DNA of 64,000 nucleotides from Paraphysomonas bandaiensis (taxonomy: Eukaryota; Chrysophyceae): the NCBI GenBank assembly GCA_965644295.1, contig CBFFRP010000342.1:62001-126000 (forward strand), in the 5' to 3' direction. The notes below the pieces were generated by a model that made no database searches, was not told the DNA's origin, and was given only the letters and a program-made list of their open reading frames with translations. How positions within the stretch are numbered: position 1 is the stretch's first letter; each line of letters starts with the position of its first letter. Position numbers and translations under genes: made by a program. Below, piece after piece: positions 34,801 through 44,760 of this stretch.

Positions 34801-36595
34801 AGGTACGGGTTCTTATATACCTCGTCGACCGATTGAACTAGATGGTGATGGTCGGGTCCGACGCAAACGGCTGCAGCGGAGACTGGCAAACGCGTCAGTT
34901 TTAGGAGAGATTAATATGGTTGAAGTACCGGATGCGCATAATATTGATCTTAACCATGCAGAGACAGAAGATATCAAGATACCAAATTCATATGCCGAGG
35001 CAGAGAGATCTCCACAGTATCAACAATGGAGAAAAGCTCGAATGGTGGAGAAGACATCATTGCTGAAAAGACGTGTCTTGAAGATCGTGAAAATTCCAAG
35101 CGGAGTGAAATTAGTTAGAGCGAAATATGTGCATACGGTGAAGCGAGACATACTAGGGAATATAGTAAAGTACAAGGCTCGGCTAGTGGCATTAGGAAAT
35201 CTCCAAGAGAAGAAGGAGGAGGAGCCGTCCACTTTCGCTCCAGTGGTTAAGGGTATAACCATTAGACTAGTGTTAGCGATTGCGTTTATGTTACAGATGC
35301 ATGTGCATCAATTAGATGTATCATCCGCATTTTGCTATGCAGATCTGGAGGATGACGTGTATATGGCACCTCCACCAGATGAGGAATTACTAGCTGGATG
35401 GTGTTTTCAACTAATCAAGGCATTGTATGGACTGCGATCTTCACCGCGACAGTGGAATAAACATATTGACAAGTTTATTAAATCATTGCATTTTACTCCG
35501 TGTATTTTGGATACGTGTTTGTATATGCGATGGAGTAACGGAAAACTGCATTTATTATTGATATATGTTGATGATATCATAATTGCATCCGCTGATCTGA
35601 CTTACTTGGAAAGCGTAAAGCGTAGGTTCTGTGAAACATTCGAGATGCATGATCTGGGAGTGTGTAAGCGATTTCTGAACATCAGGATAACCAGAGGAGA
35701 AAATTGGTATATGTTAGATCAATCTGAGTATGCTAAGAATATTATCAAGAAATTCAGCTCAGTTATGGGAAAGAGTAGTAAGAATAAGGAGGCCCCACTA
35801 CCTACTAATGTTCAGGATCTGTTGGCAGAGGAACGTGAACTTACGGAGGAGCAGAAGCAGTGGGTTGACTCATTTCCGTATCGGCAAATTATTGGAGCAG
35901 TGTTGTATCTAGCAATGCATACTAGACCTGATCTGGCTTATGCAGTGGGGTTATTGTCTCGATTTAGTAGTTGTCCGACATATGCATCGTGCAAACTGGC
36001 GATTCACTTATTGAAATATTTGCGTGGAACAATTGATGAGGGCATCAGATTCAGTGGGAGTGAGTTCGACTTACATGTGTTCAGTGATTCAGATTGGGCT
36101 GGTGATAGACTGACTCGGCGATCGACAACAGGATACATTGTGTTCTTATGTGCAGGCGCATTGGCCTGGCAGTCTAAACTACAGACCACAGTTGCAACTT
36201 CGAGCATGGAATCTGAATATATGGCGGAGTATGCGGCTATGCAAGAACTGGTGTGGCTTCGGGGGGTGTTCAAGGAGCTCGGGCTCTTAGTTGCGAAGCC
36301 GACTCCATTCTTTATGGATAGCAAGAGTGCGAAAGATCTCTCCGAGAATCCTGTGTATCATAAGAGGTCGAAGCATATAGACATCAAGTATCACTGGGTG
36401 AGAGAGCATGTAAATGGAAAATTTCCTACGGCAAAGTTGATTCATGTGTCGACGGATGATATGGCGGCTGATATTTTCACGAAGGCATTGTCAACGAAAC
36501 TTTTCAGTCGTCATGAGAAAACTATTACCGGGGTTAAGAGAAGTGTGTCAACCAGAGTTGAGGAGCAGCAGAAGAAGCGACCCCGAAGAGGTTAA
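31883..36595 (+). CDS. Copia gag-pol polyprotein
   Basis: 1570 residues, one frame. Gag occupies about 1-370, with a CCHC knuckle at about 289-302 (CRNCKSKEHLAIDC). The protease site near 381 reads DTCC where D-T/S-G-A/S is usual. Integrase has HHCC (HRRAGH ... CDVC) and catalytic Asp (SADIAVY), Asp652 (HADG) and Glu688, a true D-35-E spacing. RT begins near 1070 with LDVSSAF and YVDD at about 1228. RNase H has SDSDWAG near 1402, SMESEYMA and KHIDIKYH. The start at 31883 lies inside the 5' LTR, 17 bases before the primer-binding site, so the primer site is translated (H-G-S-E), as in yeast Ty1. A later ATG would cut into the gag N-terminus. No frameshift separates gag and pol, so their ratio must be set some other way, perhaps by splicing or proteolysis. 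Confidence 0.93.
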   Translation: MSISQHGSERGGEKEDRGVVPQFNETNVEQWIEDFETFLMRKEQSEVAVELPPKESDFGEQPLTLMEEKAYRQAVKRYWKANAIAYSYCRDAVQHSPKALRKFHLTHKAFKAEGSGVNRFKTHVMIDELKKCFAGGKQNRISDLLTQYGSFRMRPEETAKDYVLRFELLLKELQEQQQDISEVSKTSRLREGLLNEEYAQLRVGLYLMDDDVNYVTVSRKIEGYDDTMAGKEALEKKRKRVEELNLIDSKKRYRRERDHRKKNNGKKKPMKKDTEITGQRPGSAEYTGCRNCKSKEHLAIDCPASKKKYSQSKSKAVRFQDGRKPDKRLLTVENIRRGEPADLSDEDEANMIEQQEEYHLSCNVYETNICSSVHEDIHYTYIDTCCLSSMFLINDVNILDSHMHTSKVINGSKKGSEICVTSVGSRGAWKNIEVSSQINRCLCSGRKLNDMGYRFTVWYGIQIYDRNTDELVLEGPMKNGMTAVPTQQLLELPDVSTSSDSEVNLSDRTGEDELELLHRRAGHFNKHALVEAHKRMLIIGTGLKRKHLSKRVSKEQCLCDVCARAKITRVSFRTKDEDSVRPNFSADIAVYLNCPARGGEIYVLKLTHHASRMFWSEGLVHRTGSSVLQVFKKIFEGDVKRYKLEMHHYHADGAGELICDELRQYLRSQGCYQHTWSSTDSPEMNAIEERKFRTCGEMTLAMLIQSGLPSQFWLDAYMAARYILIRLPTKTAKGYMSPLEFLTGEAPNLKYLRVWGCRAYVLTTKADRRKDWDDKALIGYLIGYSDEKVGYDVYLPATDRVVTSVHVLTDESIPSRSESYFAEIDALRVKEAERPKIVSDYAGLEGTYHIDDEDGLLYKTTRVVERKGVIVAYRSLVTAGRKHIEHRVPIHVEDVVRMTAETPGNTGYIGKGDALSTMPARVLDQGRPGGLQESPDPTCQETAVRLQTSEDYESGVVSGAPPTTHDVRAQDEQGTGSYIPRRPIELDGDGRVRRKRLQRRLANASVLGEINMVEVPDAHNIDLNHAETEDIKIPNSYAEAERSPQYQQWRKARMVEKTSLLKRRVLKIVKIPSGVKLVRAKYVHTVKRDILGNIVKYKARLVALGNLQEKKEEEPSTFAPVVKGITIRLVLAIAFMLQMHVHQLDVSSAFCYADLEDDVYMAPPPDEELLAGWCFQLIKALYGLRSSPRQWNKHIDKFIKSLHFTPCILDTCLYMRWSNGKLHLLLIYVDDIIIASADLTYLESVKRRFCETFEMHDLGVCKRFLNIRITRGENWYMLDQSEYAKNIIKKFSSVMGKSSKNKEAPLPTNVQDLLAEERELTEEQKQWVDSFPYRQIIGAVLYLAMHTRPDLAYAVGLLSRFSSCPTYASCKLAIHLLKYLRGTIDEGIRFSGSEFDLHVFSDSDWAGDRLTRRSTTGYIVFLCAGALAWQSKLQTTVATSSMESEYMAEYAAMQELVWLRGVFKELGLLVAKPTPFFMDSKSAKDLSENPVYHKRSKHIDIKYHWVREHVNGKFPTAKLIHVSTDDMAADIFTKALSTKLFSRHEKTITGVKRSVSTRVEEQQKKRPRRG
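31900..31911 (+). promoter_or_regulatory. tRNA primer-binding site
   Basis: TGGTAGCGAGCG directly follows the LTR end. The first eight bases match the initiator-Met-tRNA primer site of yeast Ty1 (TGGTAGCG), so initiator tRNA is the likely reverse-transcription primer. Confidence 0.75.
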
Positions 36596-36756
36596 AGGTG
36601 TGTTTTAGTGGGTGAGAATCCCACATAACTATATATCTAGTTGACTGCTAGTTATATATGTATCTTGATAAGATTTCACATCTATTTTACCTATGAGACT
36701 AGTTTATAGCATGAAGATCACTGTACTCATTGTTGTTTCGTATCACTGCATTCTAC

Positions 36757-36769
36757 ATTGAGTGGGAGT
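36757..36769 (+). promoter_or_regulatory. Polypurine tract
   Basis: ATTGAGTGGGAG immediately precedes the 3' LTR, at the position where plus-strand synthesis of LTR elements is primed. The same GTGGGAGT layout recurs in the decayed element near 47211. Confidence 0.7.
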
Positions 36770-37061
36770 ATTAGAATATGGACTGTATCCTAGTATATTC
36801 AATGTGGTACTTGAAGACAATGTACGAGAATACAGTGAAGTATGGTGATGTGTAGATGCTGTTATGATATTGAGAAAACTGAAATAGTTTGCTCTTTCAA
36901 GATATGTTTAGTAGCGAAAGGTCTACAGAAGTAGTGATTTATGCATGGCACAAAACGAGCTTGTGTTGTTTAACACAATTTGTGTAAACGATATTAATAA
37001 ATCTATCTAGTCTAACAACTTAATCTCTCTTTGATCTAAGTAAAATGAGCATTTCCCAACA
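36770..37061 (+). repeat. 3' LTR
   Basis: The shared sequence is 36774-37061. The LTR probably begins four or five bases earlier at TATTAGAATATGG, by comparison with the related decayed element, which reads TGTTAAAATTTG after the purine tract. It ends in AACA, then genomic TGGGCTAC. Confidence 0.85.
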
Positions 37062-38437
37062 TGGGCTACTCTATATTGTCTGAACTAATAAGATCAACAT
37101 CTCTAACGCTTGTTGCCTCTGAGTTACGTTTACACGTATCCTATAGGAACCTATTGTTAGTACTACTATATATCCTTTTATCACTATTGTCTATGAAATT
37201 CGATACCCATAAACCATCTCAAGAAAAGGTGATGATCATATACCAACAGTGTGGTATACTTATTATAAATCGTGCTTTACAAAACTCTTGCTTGCACATT
37301 ACACGTCAGTATCACCACACTGATTGACTGCTACACTAACAACCATGAGATATCTGTGAGGAACAGACCAAGTACATTGACTTCTCCATTTGCGCGCCTA
37401 AGATTCATACTCCAGAATGACTTGGTCAGTCTTGAGATTCGCCCCAGCCTTGCAGGAAACAGACTTGATCACGGCATTCTTCGTAGCGCGAAGAATGTTC
37501 TACACAAATCATAGTTGAATATATATCAGCAGCATAGACAGGTATATAGGTACCTGCATTTTCATGGCCTCGACCACAGCAAGCTCTTGTCCCTCTACCA
37601 CATGCTGACCAGGCTCCACATCTACAATAATATCAAATCACACAGAATCATACATTTGCAAATCACCACAGTTCACCGATCACGACAAATACGATAGTAT
37701 ATATACAAACAGAGATCTACAAGTGCACAAAATACATGTACACTACTTACCAACGGACACCAGTGTTCCGGGCATAGGGCAGCGGAGCATATTGGAAAAG
37801 TCCTTTTTCTCTGGGGGGCGCATGTGGGCACTCATCTCATGCTCCAATTCTGTGCGAATCAACACTTCCTGTTGGCTACCCTTGTATCGTAACCTATATC
37901 CCTCTACGGTCTTCGCTTCAATTTGAAGTACCTGCATATCATACGACCTTCAATAAAACTATACATATAAAATAATGTATAGAGCAGCTAAACATGACAA
38001 ATATATATCGTATACAATAGTATTCAAAGTGTAACATCAGAACTAGACGACTTTCCACAATTTGTAGATTATTGGTAATAAAGGATGCTCTTTAAAACTT
38101 GAGTAATTACAACCCACCTCAACTGCGGTGTCCTTAAGTTCCGAGTCAGGGTCAGTCTCCATTCCGAATTCAGAGCCATTCGCGAGGTACTCGTTGCTTA
38201 CAGTGACAGGACCATCTGGGATCTCCTTATCAAGGAACACACGGGCAAAACGAGCCCCTGGAGAGTAATCCAGACCCATCACAGTGAGAGATCCGCCACC
38301 CGCAGCTCCCTATAGAGCGACGTGTTAAAACAATAGTTATGAAGAGTTAAAGCACACCTCTTTCATCGGGGTGACGTCAATATCCATGTACCCCCCTTCC
38401 TCCTGTCCAATAGTAACTCTGTAAGGCACACCCTCCT
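37062..38437. repeat. 1376-bp direct repeat, right copy
   Basis: Same sequence as 30236-31611. Here it continues without a break into the rest of exon 11 of the carboxylase gene (GACCGCCAAG), so this copy is part of the intact gene. Confidence 0.95.
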
Positions 38438-40999
38438 GACCGCCAAGAACAGCAACGAATGTCTGCTCTTTAATCTCCTCGACCATATCATTACCAGAAC
38501 GAACTAGCAACCTGATGTACGTGTAAATCAACGATTAAATAATCGCGTATAAATTTATATATACATATGCACTTGGTTGCTTATCCAACACTCTGCAATC
38601 CAAGGATGTAAATATCGGATGCGTATACTCACGTTGCATGGTGCATAGCGGCGGCTGTGGCCACAAGCTCTGTGGTCTCCTCAGGGTTCAAGTCCACACC
38701 ATGAAAGCCAGTGGGGTACTCAAGACCAATGAACTTAGTACCGTAAGTACCATTTCGGAAACTATAAAATAGAGAGTGACCGTTAGAAGTGACCACATGT
38801 TGACACAGCAGAAGAACAGGTTACAATAAAAAGTATTCAAAACGACTCCACGTTATCTAGCGAGGCACATCGAGAATATAGGTACACACGTACCTTTCAT
38901 TCCTCATGATTGACTGAAGGAAACACATATTGTTGCCAAGACCATCCACCACATAGCGGGAGAGCGCCGCATCCATGAGAGCAATTGCTGTAGGTCTATA
39001 TATACATGGTCATATTTTTACTTTCAAGATAAGGTGCAACATGTAGACAACGACTACAAAGTGTAATAGGACAATAACTATTCAAGACACACCAATCATA
39101 TATATTCTAAGGTAGTTGCTATCCATTCTATACATGTACCTGTCATTGGCTCTTGTGCACAGTTTGGCAATCATAGGATCGTAGTACATTGAGATCACTC
39201 CACCCTCAAACACACCTGAGATTGAAACACATTAAAATGTCAAAGAGTCCATCGTAGTTCATAATTATAAATACAAAAATTCATATGCAATAGTGCGTTT
39301 AGATGCAACACGCACCGGTATCAATGCGGACAACATTGCCCTCGTGATCGAGGGCAGGGGGTTCGACGTATGTGTTAAGAGGTCCTACGCAAGAGAAGCA
39401 CCATTACATCAGACTTTATAAAAAGCACTGCAGGCGCGTACCGATAGAGGGTAAAAAGTTTCTAAGGGGATCTTCTGCGTAGACTCTGCTCTCAATGGCC
39501 CATCTATTTCAACAACATTAACACCCGGTGCCTTGACACTGCAAACGAGACTCACCCATTAAAAGGCACGTGAGGAGAATCCAAGAATCTTTGAGGAAGT
39601 TTCTCGCCAGCTGCAACTCGTATCATGAGCTCCACTAAATCCTCCCCAGATATCATCTCAGTGATCGGGTGCTCAACCTATTAATACATAAAATCATCTA
39701 CGAGCTAGATTTACGTATAGCGCACAAAGCAGAGGTGATTGCGCACGTCAATCCAATTATATAACGAAGAACCACAAAAGCTTCAGTGTTATGAACGCAT
39801 GAATATCACACACCTGCAGACGTGTGTTCATCTCAAGGAAGTAAAAGTTCTTGTTGTTGTCGCAGAGCATCTCGATGGTACCAGCAGAGCGATATCCCAC
39901 AGCTTTGCAGAGAGCAATGGCCTGGTTTTGCATATTCTTACGCGTCTCAGGATCAATGAGGCAAGATGGGGCCTCCTCAACTACTTTCTGGTTGCGCCTC
40001 TGAACGGAGCACTCCCTGAACACATTTTAACAACACGTTACACTCAAAATAATGAAATTTACAACTACCGCAAAGGCTTAAGCTTTCGTAAGAATAATAG
40101 TATTCGTATATGTGTATTTACTAGACTACAGAAAACTTCACCTTTCCGGGAAAGCTGCAACATTTCCATGGGCATCAGCAATGACTTGGATCTCAATGTG
40201 ATGAGGGTCTTCAATAAATCTCTCAATCAACATACGATCGTCACCGAAAGAACTCATGGCCTCGTTCTTGCATAAGCTGAAGGCTTCATGGACCTCGGCG
40301 TCATTGTACGCAACGCGCATACCTTTACCCCCTCCGCCTGCGGAAGCCTTGATCATAACCGGGTAGCCAATCTCCTTGGCCAGTTGGACAGCTCGAGTTT
40401 CGTTCTCCACCTCACCCTCAAACCCCGGGATCACAAAGCAATTAGCATCCTTGGCGATTTTTTTGCTGTTAATCTTGTCACCCATGGCGTTCATGGGAAA
40501 GCTACTGGGGCCAATAAATTTGATTCCTTTGCTCTCAACCATGTCCACAAATTTGGCGTTCTCAGACAAGAAGCCATACCCTATTCAATGGCAATATTGT
40601 AACATAAGAAGAACAATTAAAGACTGGTGTGCACCTGGATGAATCGCTTGAGCACCACTTTTCAAAGCAACGTCTAGGATTCTATTCATCTGAAGATAAC
40701 TATCCTGGGACTTGGGTCCACCAACACAGTATGCTTCATCAGCCATTCTGACATGCATACTACGTGCATCTGCTTCAGAGTATATCGCCACAGTCTTAAT
40801 GCCCATACGTTTAGCTGTCCGCATAACTCTGCAGGCAATCTATACACAGTTTATATATATAAATATACAGATAATCACGTACCTCTCCTCTGTTGGCAAT
40901 AAGAATCTTGTCAAATAGAGATTTTTGGACATTACCAGACATACATCTGCTGGTCGATAGAATAGACTTAAACACTCGATTGGTGGAGAAACGCAGCAT
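37398..40999 (-). CDS. PCCA: Propionyl-CoA carboxylase alpha subunit, mitochondrial
   Basis: Fifteen minus-strand exons (40883-40999, 40635-40839, 40142-40580, 39814-40015, 39556-39677, 39442-39503, 39316-39384, 39140-39215, 38894-38995, 38633-38761, 38358-38511, 38118-38309, 37751-37931, 37554-37621, 37398-37499) join to 739 residues, near the human length of 728. An Arg/Ser-rich mitochondrial presequence ([18 protein letters not shown]) leads into KILIANRGE. The ATP-grasp has [11 protein letters not shown] and [14 protein letters not shown] (split by an intron). YYDPMIAKL follows, then the BT linker and the biotin domain with AMKM in exon 14. It carboxylates propionyl-CoA with the beta subunit, using biotin, in odd-chain and branched amino-acid breakdown. 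The FLPSIGPLNTY region fits PCCA better than MCC or pyruvate carboxylase. The copia element ends 336 bases past its stop. Confidence 0.94.
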
Positions 41000-41165
41000 C
41001 TCTGCTTTAGGTTATGAAGGGGGTAAGTCTATAGGATAGGAATATGGGGTTAGATGAAGTGGTTCTGGGGTAGGAGTGGATTCTTACCTTAAAGGAAATA
41101 TTATGATCGTGTGTCAGGGTTATGTATGGAAATATACGTACATGCCGTGTATACGAAGACATCAT

Positions 41166-41318
41166 ACACACCCACCACACACACACACACACACCCCTGC
41201 TGTATACCTACCTATACACACAGCAGTACATGTACATATACACATCATACACACCCACCACACACACACACACACACCCCTGCTGTATACCTATACATAC
41301 AGCAGTACATAATATAGT
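41166..41318. repeat. Tandemly duplicated CA-repeat block
   Basis: A block of CACACCCACCA, (CA)n, CCCCTGCTGTATACCTA and CAGCAGTACAT occurs twice in tandem, with small differences (one unit has an additional CTAC). Each half carries the TGCTGTATA word found in other spacers. Confidence 0.8.
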
Positions 41319-41560
41319 ACGTAGTAACCATTGTGCACATCACACCACACACTTGTTGGCAGCACCACATGGCATGCTCTGTACATAATACAGCACTACA
41401 TGTACAGTGCATACTATAGAATTTATACATAAATTGGGGGGTTTATACACAAATTGGGGTTTTTAAGCAAAAAAGCCCTTACCAAGCTAAATTCGGTCAC
41501 TATACTATATACTGTACCACAGCTACCTCCAAGAGTCATCAGTCAGCATCTTATGTTTTC

Positions 41561-41686
41561 GGAAATATATTGAAGCAAAAATCTTCTATATTACTGCAGT
41601 ACAACTACGGCTAGAATACACATAATTGTTGTCTCAATATAGAGGCATCTCTGAACAAAAATATACATCCAAAGGATGCCGATACG
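41561..41686. repeat. Dispersed repeat, copy 2
   Basis: Counterpart of 27056-27178, from GGAAATATATTGAAGCAAAA to GATGCCGATACG, with small insertions and about 15% differences by eye. No coding potential. Confidence 0.8.
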
Positions 41687-41974
41687 GTCTAGATACTGTA
41701 TGTGATGATCCTCCCTGCCCTTGTACGGCTATAGATACAGTGATACCAGGGTGATCGTATGATATATATGGTATAGGAGATATTGAGGGAACTGTACGAC
41801 CGTTAAGATAGAGAGAAGGGTGAGAAGGAGGGATGAATGTGGTGGATAGAATAGTAGGAAGGAATAAGAGCAGGAGCATGAGTGTGTGTGTAGTTTATTG
41901 TATGATGATGCTATGAGACAACCAGACTCTGCAGAGGTTTATTTGTCCACATGTTTTATAGAAACGCATTGTAA

Positions 41975-42100
41975 TTTTATACACACGTCAAACGAGATCT
42001 TGCTAGTAAGGGCGAAGAGCTCGATACATTGAGAGATGCAGTTCACACCGAGAAAGTTAAAAGGAAGAAACTAAAGAAATTATTAGCCAGATATGCGTAG
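41975..42100 (+). other. Short open segment, possible orphan exon
   Basis: Forty-one open codons end in TAG at 42098. The peptide has heptad-like, strongly charged composition (KGEELDTLRDAVHTEKVKRK, ending LLARYA), more protein-like than its surroundings. It has no ATG and no certain splice site, so it may be a fragment of a lost gene. Confidence 0.2.
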
Positions 42101-42513
42101 CCGTAGTTAATTGAATCTTTGGTCCTTGTGAAGTTGTAATATACCTTCAGCAACAGCGGCAAGAAGAGGCCTCTATGGCCCAATAGCAAATGATGATGAC
42201 TTTCATGATGATGTCTCTAGTAAAGAAAGGAGAAAGTAGTGATAAATAATAAGTGATTTTCAGCTTATAACAGTTTAAGTTAGCAAATTACTGGTTATTA
42301 CATTATATAGCGCATATATTTATGCTTACAAAAAAGTATTACGAATCTGACATACCAGTGGTACGAACACGATAGTAATATATAATCTATGAATACAAGC
42401 TAGTCTAGTAGCACGAGTTACTTGGTTAAAAGGCAATGGCAGCAATAGACGCATGTATACCTTCTCTACGGCACCCATGCCCCACTCACAAGCTTGTCGT
42501 AAGGAAGTAATTT

Positions 42514-42534
42514 TTCTGCTACGACGTAGCAGAA
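42514..42534. repeat. Small perfect palindrome
   Basis: TTCTGCTACG and its exact complement are separated by a single A. In an otherwise featureless spacer. Confidence 0.85.
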
Positions 42535-43065
42535 CAGGCCTAGCTAAGGGGTGTGCTTTCTCATTAAAGAGTCATTATGCGGTCAAAACATTTTCCAGAA
42601 ACAGGAAATGCTGAATCGGATACCACTCCATGACCCTCTAAACAGAACTCATCTCGGTATATTTTTTTCTGGGATGCTCTTGACATCTCTCCATCATTCC
42701 AGGAGCCTACGAAATTATGTTTGCCCCAACATATGCATCCACTTACATCGAAACATAGACATCCTGTTACCAGAGTAGCACGTACATTGTACATTGCATA
42801 TTCTGCATTTCGGGACAAATTAACATTAAAATACTCGTAGAATATAGCTTTCATTCAAAAGTCCCAAATTTGAACATTTTCCCCACGTTTGTCTTAAGGT
42901 TGCCTCACTACAAGTTTAGCCTTAAGAGAGATCATAGTGCCGCAGAAGATAAAGAAGTCGACGCTGAAACAAAATAAAGACGACGATGCTGAATTTATAT
43001 CTCTATCGAAGCCAAAGCTCCCCGAGAAATGACACATACATTGCAAATAGAAACTATGTGTTAAA

Positions 43066-44760
43066 TTAAACTGTCCTTTCGGAAAAAAGGACAACCGCTA
43101 ACAGTTCTCTAAACGTAGAGTCTATCATACCTTTCTGGTTGCTGGCCAAGTGTTGCCATTGCGTTGAATATTTATCCTTCTCCAAGGAAAGCACCGCAAG
43201 GTAGAGGCGATCATGCTCAACTCCAAAATGTAAATTCTCGCGCCCAATATACTCAATTAGTGCACTGTTAACATTTTCCACGAATTTTTCTTCGTCAAGG
43301 CAATGAGATGCATCCCAGTCAATAATTTTAATCTCGACCACACCAGCGTCTTCATTATGTAGCCACATAACATTTGACAGGTAGAGGTCCACATGAATCA
43401 CCCCGGCTCTGTGAATGCTCTCAACCACTTCAGTCAAGGCTTTCACATATAAATCATAAACAGCTTCGTTTGTGATTCGATTTGGGGCTCCAATCCGGAA
43501 ACCAAGCTTCGTCAGGTCTCTGTATATAAGCTGATAACACCCATCAGACGCGTTATCAGGTGTACGAATAGACAACGGATACTCCGCGAAGGGGCGAGAC
43601 TCGGGAGATGCGTACACCAGGTTAAGAGATTCGATCATGTGGTGAATGCCCTTCTCTATGTCACGATGATCTGCATGGTTCACGGCAAACAAACCCAGCC
43701 CACGTTTATATACATCAGGAGACAACGTCTTAATATAGTATGCACCATCAACATCAAGCCGAAGGGGTGCAAGCACAACACTTGAAGGTTTAATGTTCTG
43801 AAGTAATTCGTAGAGTTTCTCGCAGTGTGCACTAGCTTTCGCGATATAGGCGGAGGCAATCTGCCTCTCCACAGGATCCGAGAGGTCTAAGTGTTTGCTG
43901 AGGGGGATATACGTCGGGAAGGACTCGTCCAGTACAATAGTCACTCCGGCAACAAATGATAAACCGGTATTTCCAATGACTGGAACTAAGCATTCACTAC
44001 TCGGAACGCCATCGCTTAACAATTTCATTGCAATATTAGTTGCAGTTACTGCAGCTTGCGCCACTGCGGGCATCGCGGACGATGCTGCGCTTTTATGTTC
44101 AATGTCAGACAAGATATATTTCCCAAAGCAATGATGAGAATCTTCGTAAGAGGCGGGGGCAGCAATACCATCAGAAAGTCCCCGGGAGCTCAGCTGTGTT
44201 TGTCCATTGTCCTGAACGCCTTTATACATACACTCCACAGCTGAAAATTGCTGATGCACTCCACCGGATTCACTTTCACCCCATGTTTGCAGTCCCATTT
44301 TCTCTCCATAGAGTCTTAGCCGAGGGGCTTGTGACACTTCTTCATCAGTTGGAACCAGACGACAATGTAAACTATGCTCTAACTTGTAATAAGTGGGGTC
44401 AAATCTAACTGATGTGGGCAGAAAGCCAAATCCACTTGGCGCAATGCTACAAAACGTAGAAGAAGTTTTTTGGCATTTTTCGGTCACTTCCACATTCTTG
44501 GAGATACGTAACGAAGATAGAGGGATTTGGATACTGATATCTGCCAGTCTGTTTTCCTTCTTCTGGAGTTCCAGAATATGTCCCTGGATATTCGAAATAT
44601 GTTCTTCCAGTTTATCTCTTCGTTTGATATCACCATCTTCTATCGCTTCATCGAGATGAGCTTCAGCTTTATCGAGACGAGCTTCAGCTTTCCTGAGACG
44701 GGCTTTGGTTTCATTGATCTCTTCCTCGACAGCATCGAGTTCGTTCTTCGGATTGTTCAT
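43066..44760 (-). CDS. Atypical protein-kinase-like protein with N-terminal coiled coil
   Basis: One exon, 564 residues. The first 75 residues form a strong coiled coil with repeated K-A-E-A-R/H-L-D. Then come IPLSSLRISKN and a middle region without a recognised fold. The C-terminal third carries a kinase-type catalytic loop HVDLYLSN (His456, Asp458, Asn463) and IDWD (Asp481), where most kinases have DFG. A clear glycine loop and the usual VAIK lysine are not visible, so nucleotide binding is uncertain. Similar coiled-coil plus RIO/ABC1-like kinase ends appear in crinkler-type or related protist expansions, but I cannot assign it to one. Lack of introns contrasts with neighbours and could mean a retrogene or transferred gene. 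Confidence 0.7.
   Translation of the reverse strand: MNNPKNELDAVEEEINETKARLRKAEARLDKAEAHLDEAIEDGDIKRRDKLEEHISNIQGHILELQKKENRLADISIQIPLSSLRISKNVEVTEKCQKTSSTFCSIAPSGFGFLPTSVRFDPTYYKLEHSLHCRLVPTDEEVSQAPRLRLYGEKMGLQTWGESESGGVHQQFSAVECMYKGVQDNGQTQLSSRGLSDGIAAPASYEDSHHCFGKYILSDIEHKSAASSAMPAVAQAAVTATNIAMKLLSDGVPSSECLVPVIGNTGLSFVAGVTIVLDESFPTYIPLSKHLDLSDPVERQIASAYIAKASAHCEKLYELLQNIKPSSVVLAPLRLDVDGAYYIKTLSPDVYKRGLGLFAVNHADHRDIEKGIHHMIESLNLVYASPESRPFAEYPLSIRTPDNASDGCYQLIYRDLTKLGFRIGAPNRITNEAVYDLYVKALTEVVESIHRAGVIHVDLYLSNVMWLHNEDAGVVEIKIIDWDASHCLDEEKFVENVNSALIEYIGRENLHFGVEHDRLYLAVLSLEKDKYSTQWQHLASNQKGMIDSTFRELLAVVLFSERTV

Larger units (their letters stand above)
31612..37061 (+). mobile_element. Complete Ty1/copia LTR retrotransposon
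   Basis: 5450 bases with two 288-base LTRs identical by eye, a primer-binding site, one uninterrupted gag-pol frame and a purine tract before the 3' LTR. Protease-integrase-RT-RNase H order is diagnostic of the copia (Pseudoviridae-type) group. There is no target-site duplication at the outer ends (CACCCTCCT on the left, TGGGCTAC on the right); instead the element is bounded by the 1376-bp repeats. Identical LTRs and an open frame indicate recent activity. Confidence 0.95.
41000..43065. other. Long intergenic region with repeats
   Basis: No clear gene over 2 kb. It contains a duplicated CA-rich block (41166-41318), the second dispersed-repeat copy (41561-41686), a short open segment (41975-42100) and a perfect small hairpin (42514-42534). 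The rest is AT-rich and unremarkable. Confidence 0.55.

Noticed and set aside
42759-42977. Seventy-two open plus-strand codons upstream of the kinase-like gene end
   Set aside because: No ATG, no clear splice sites and no motif; length is within chance for this region.
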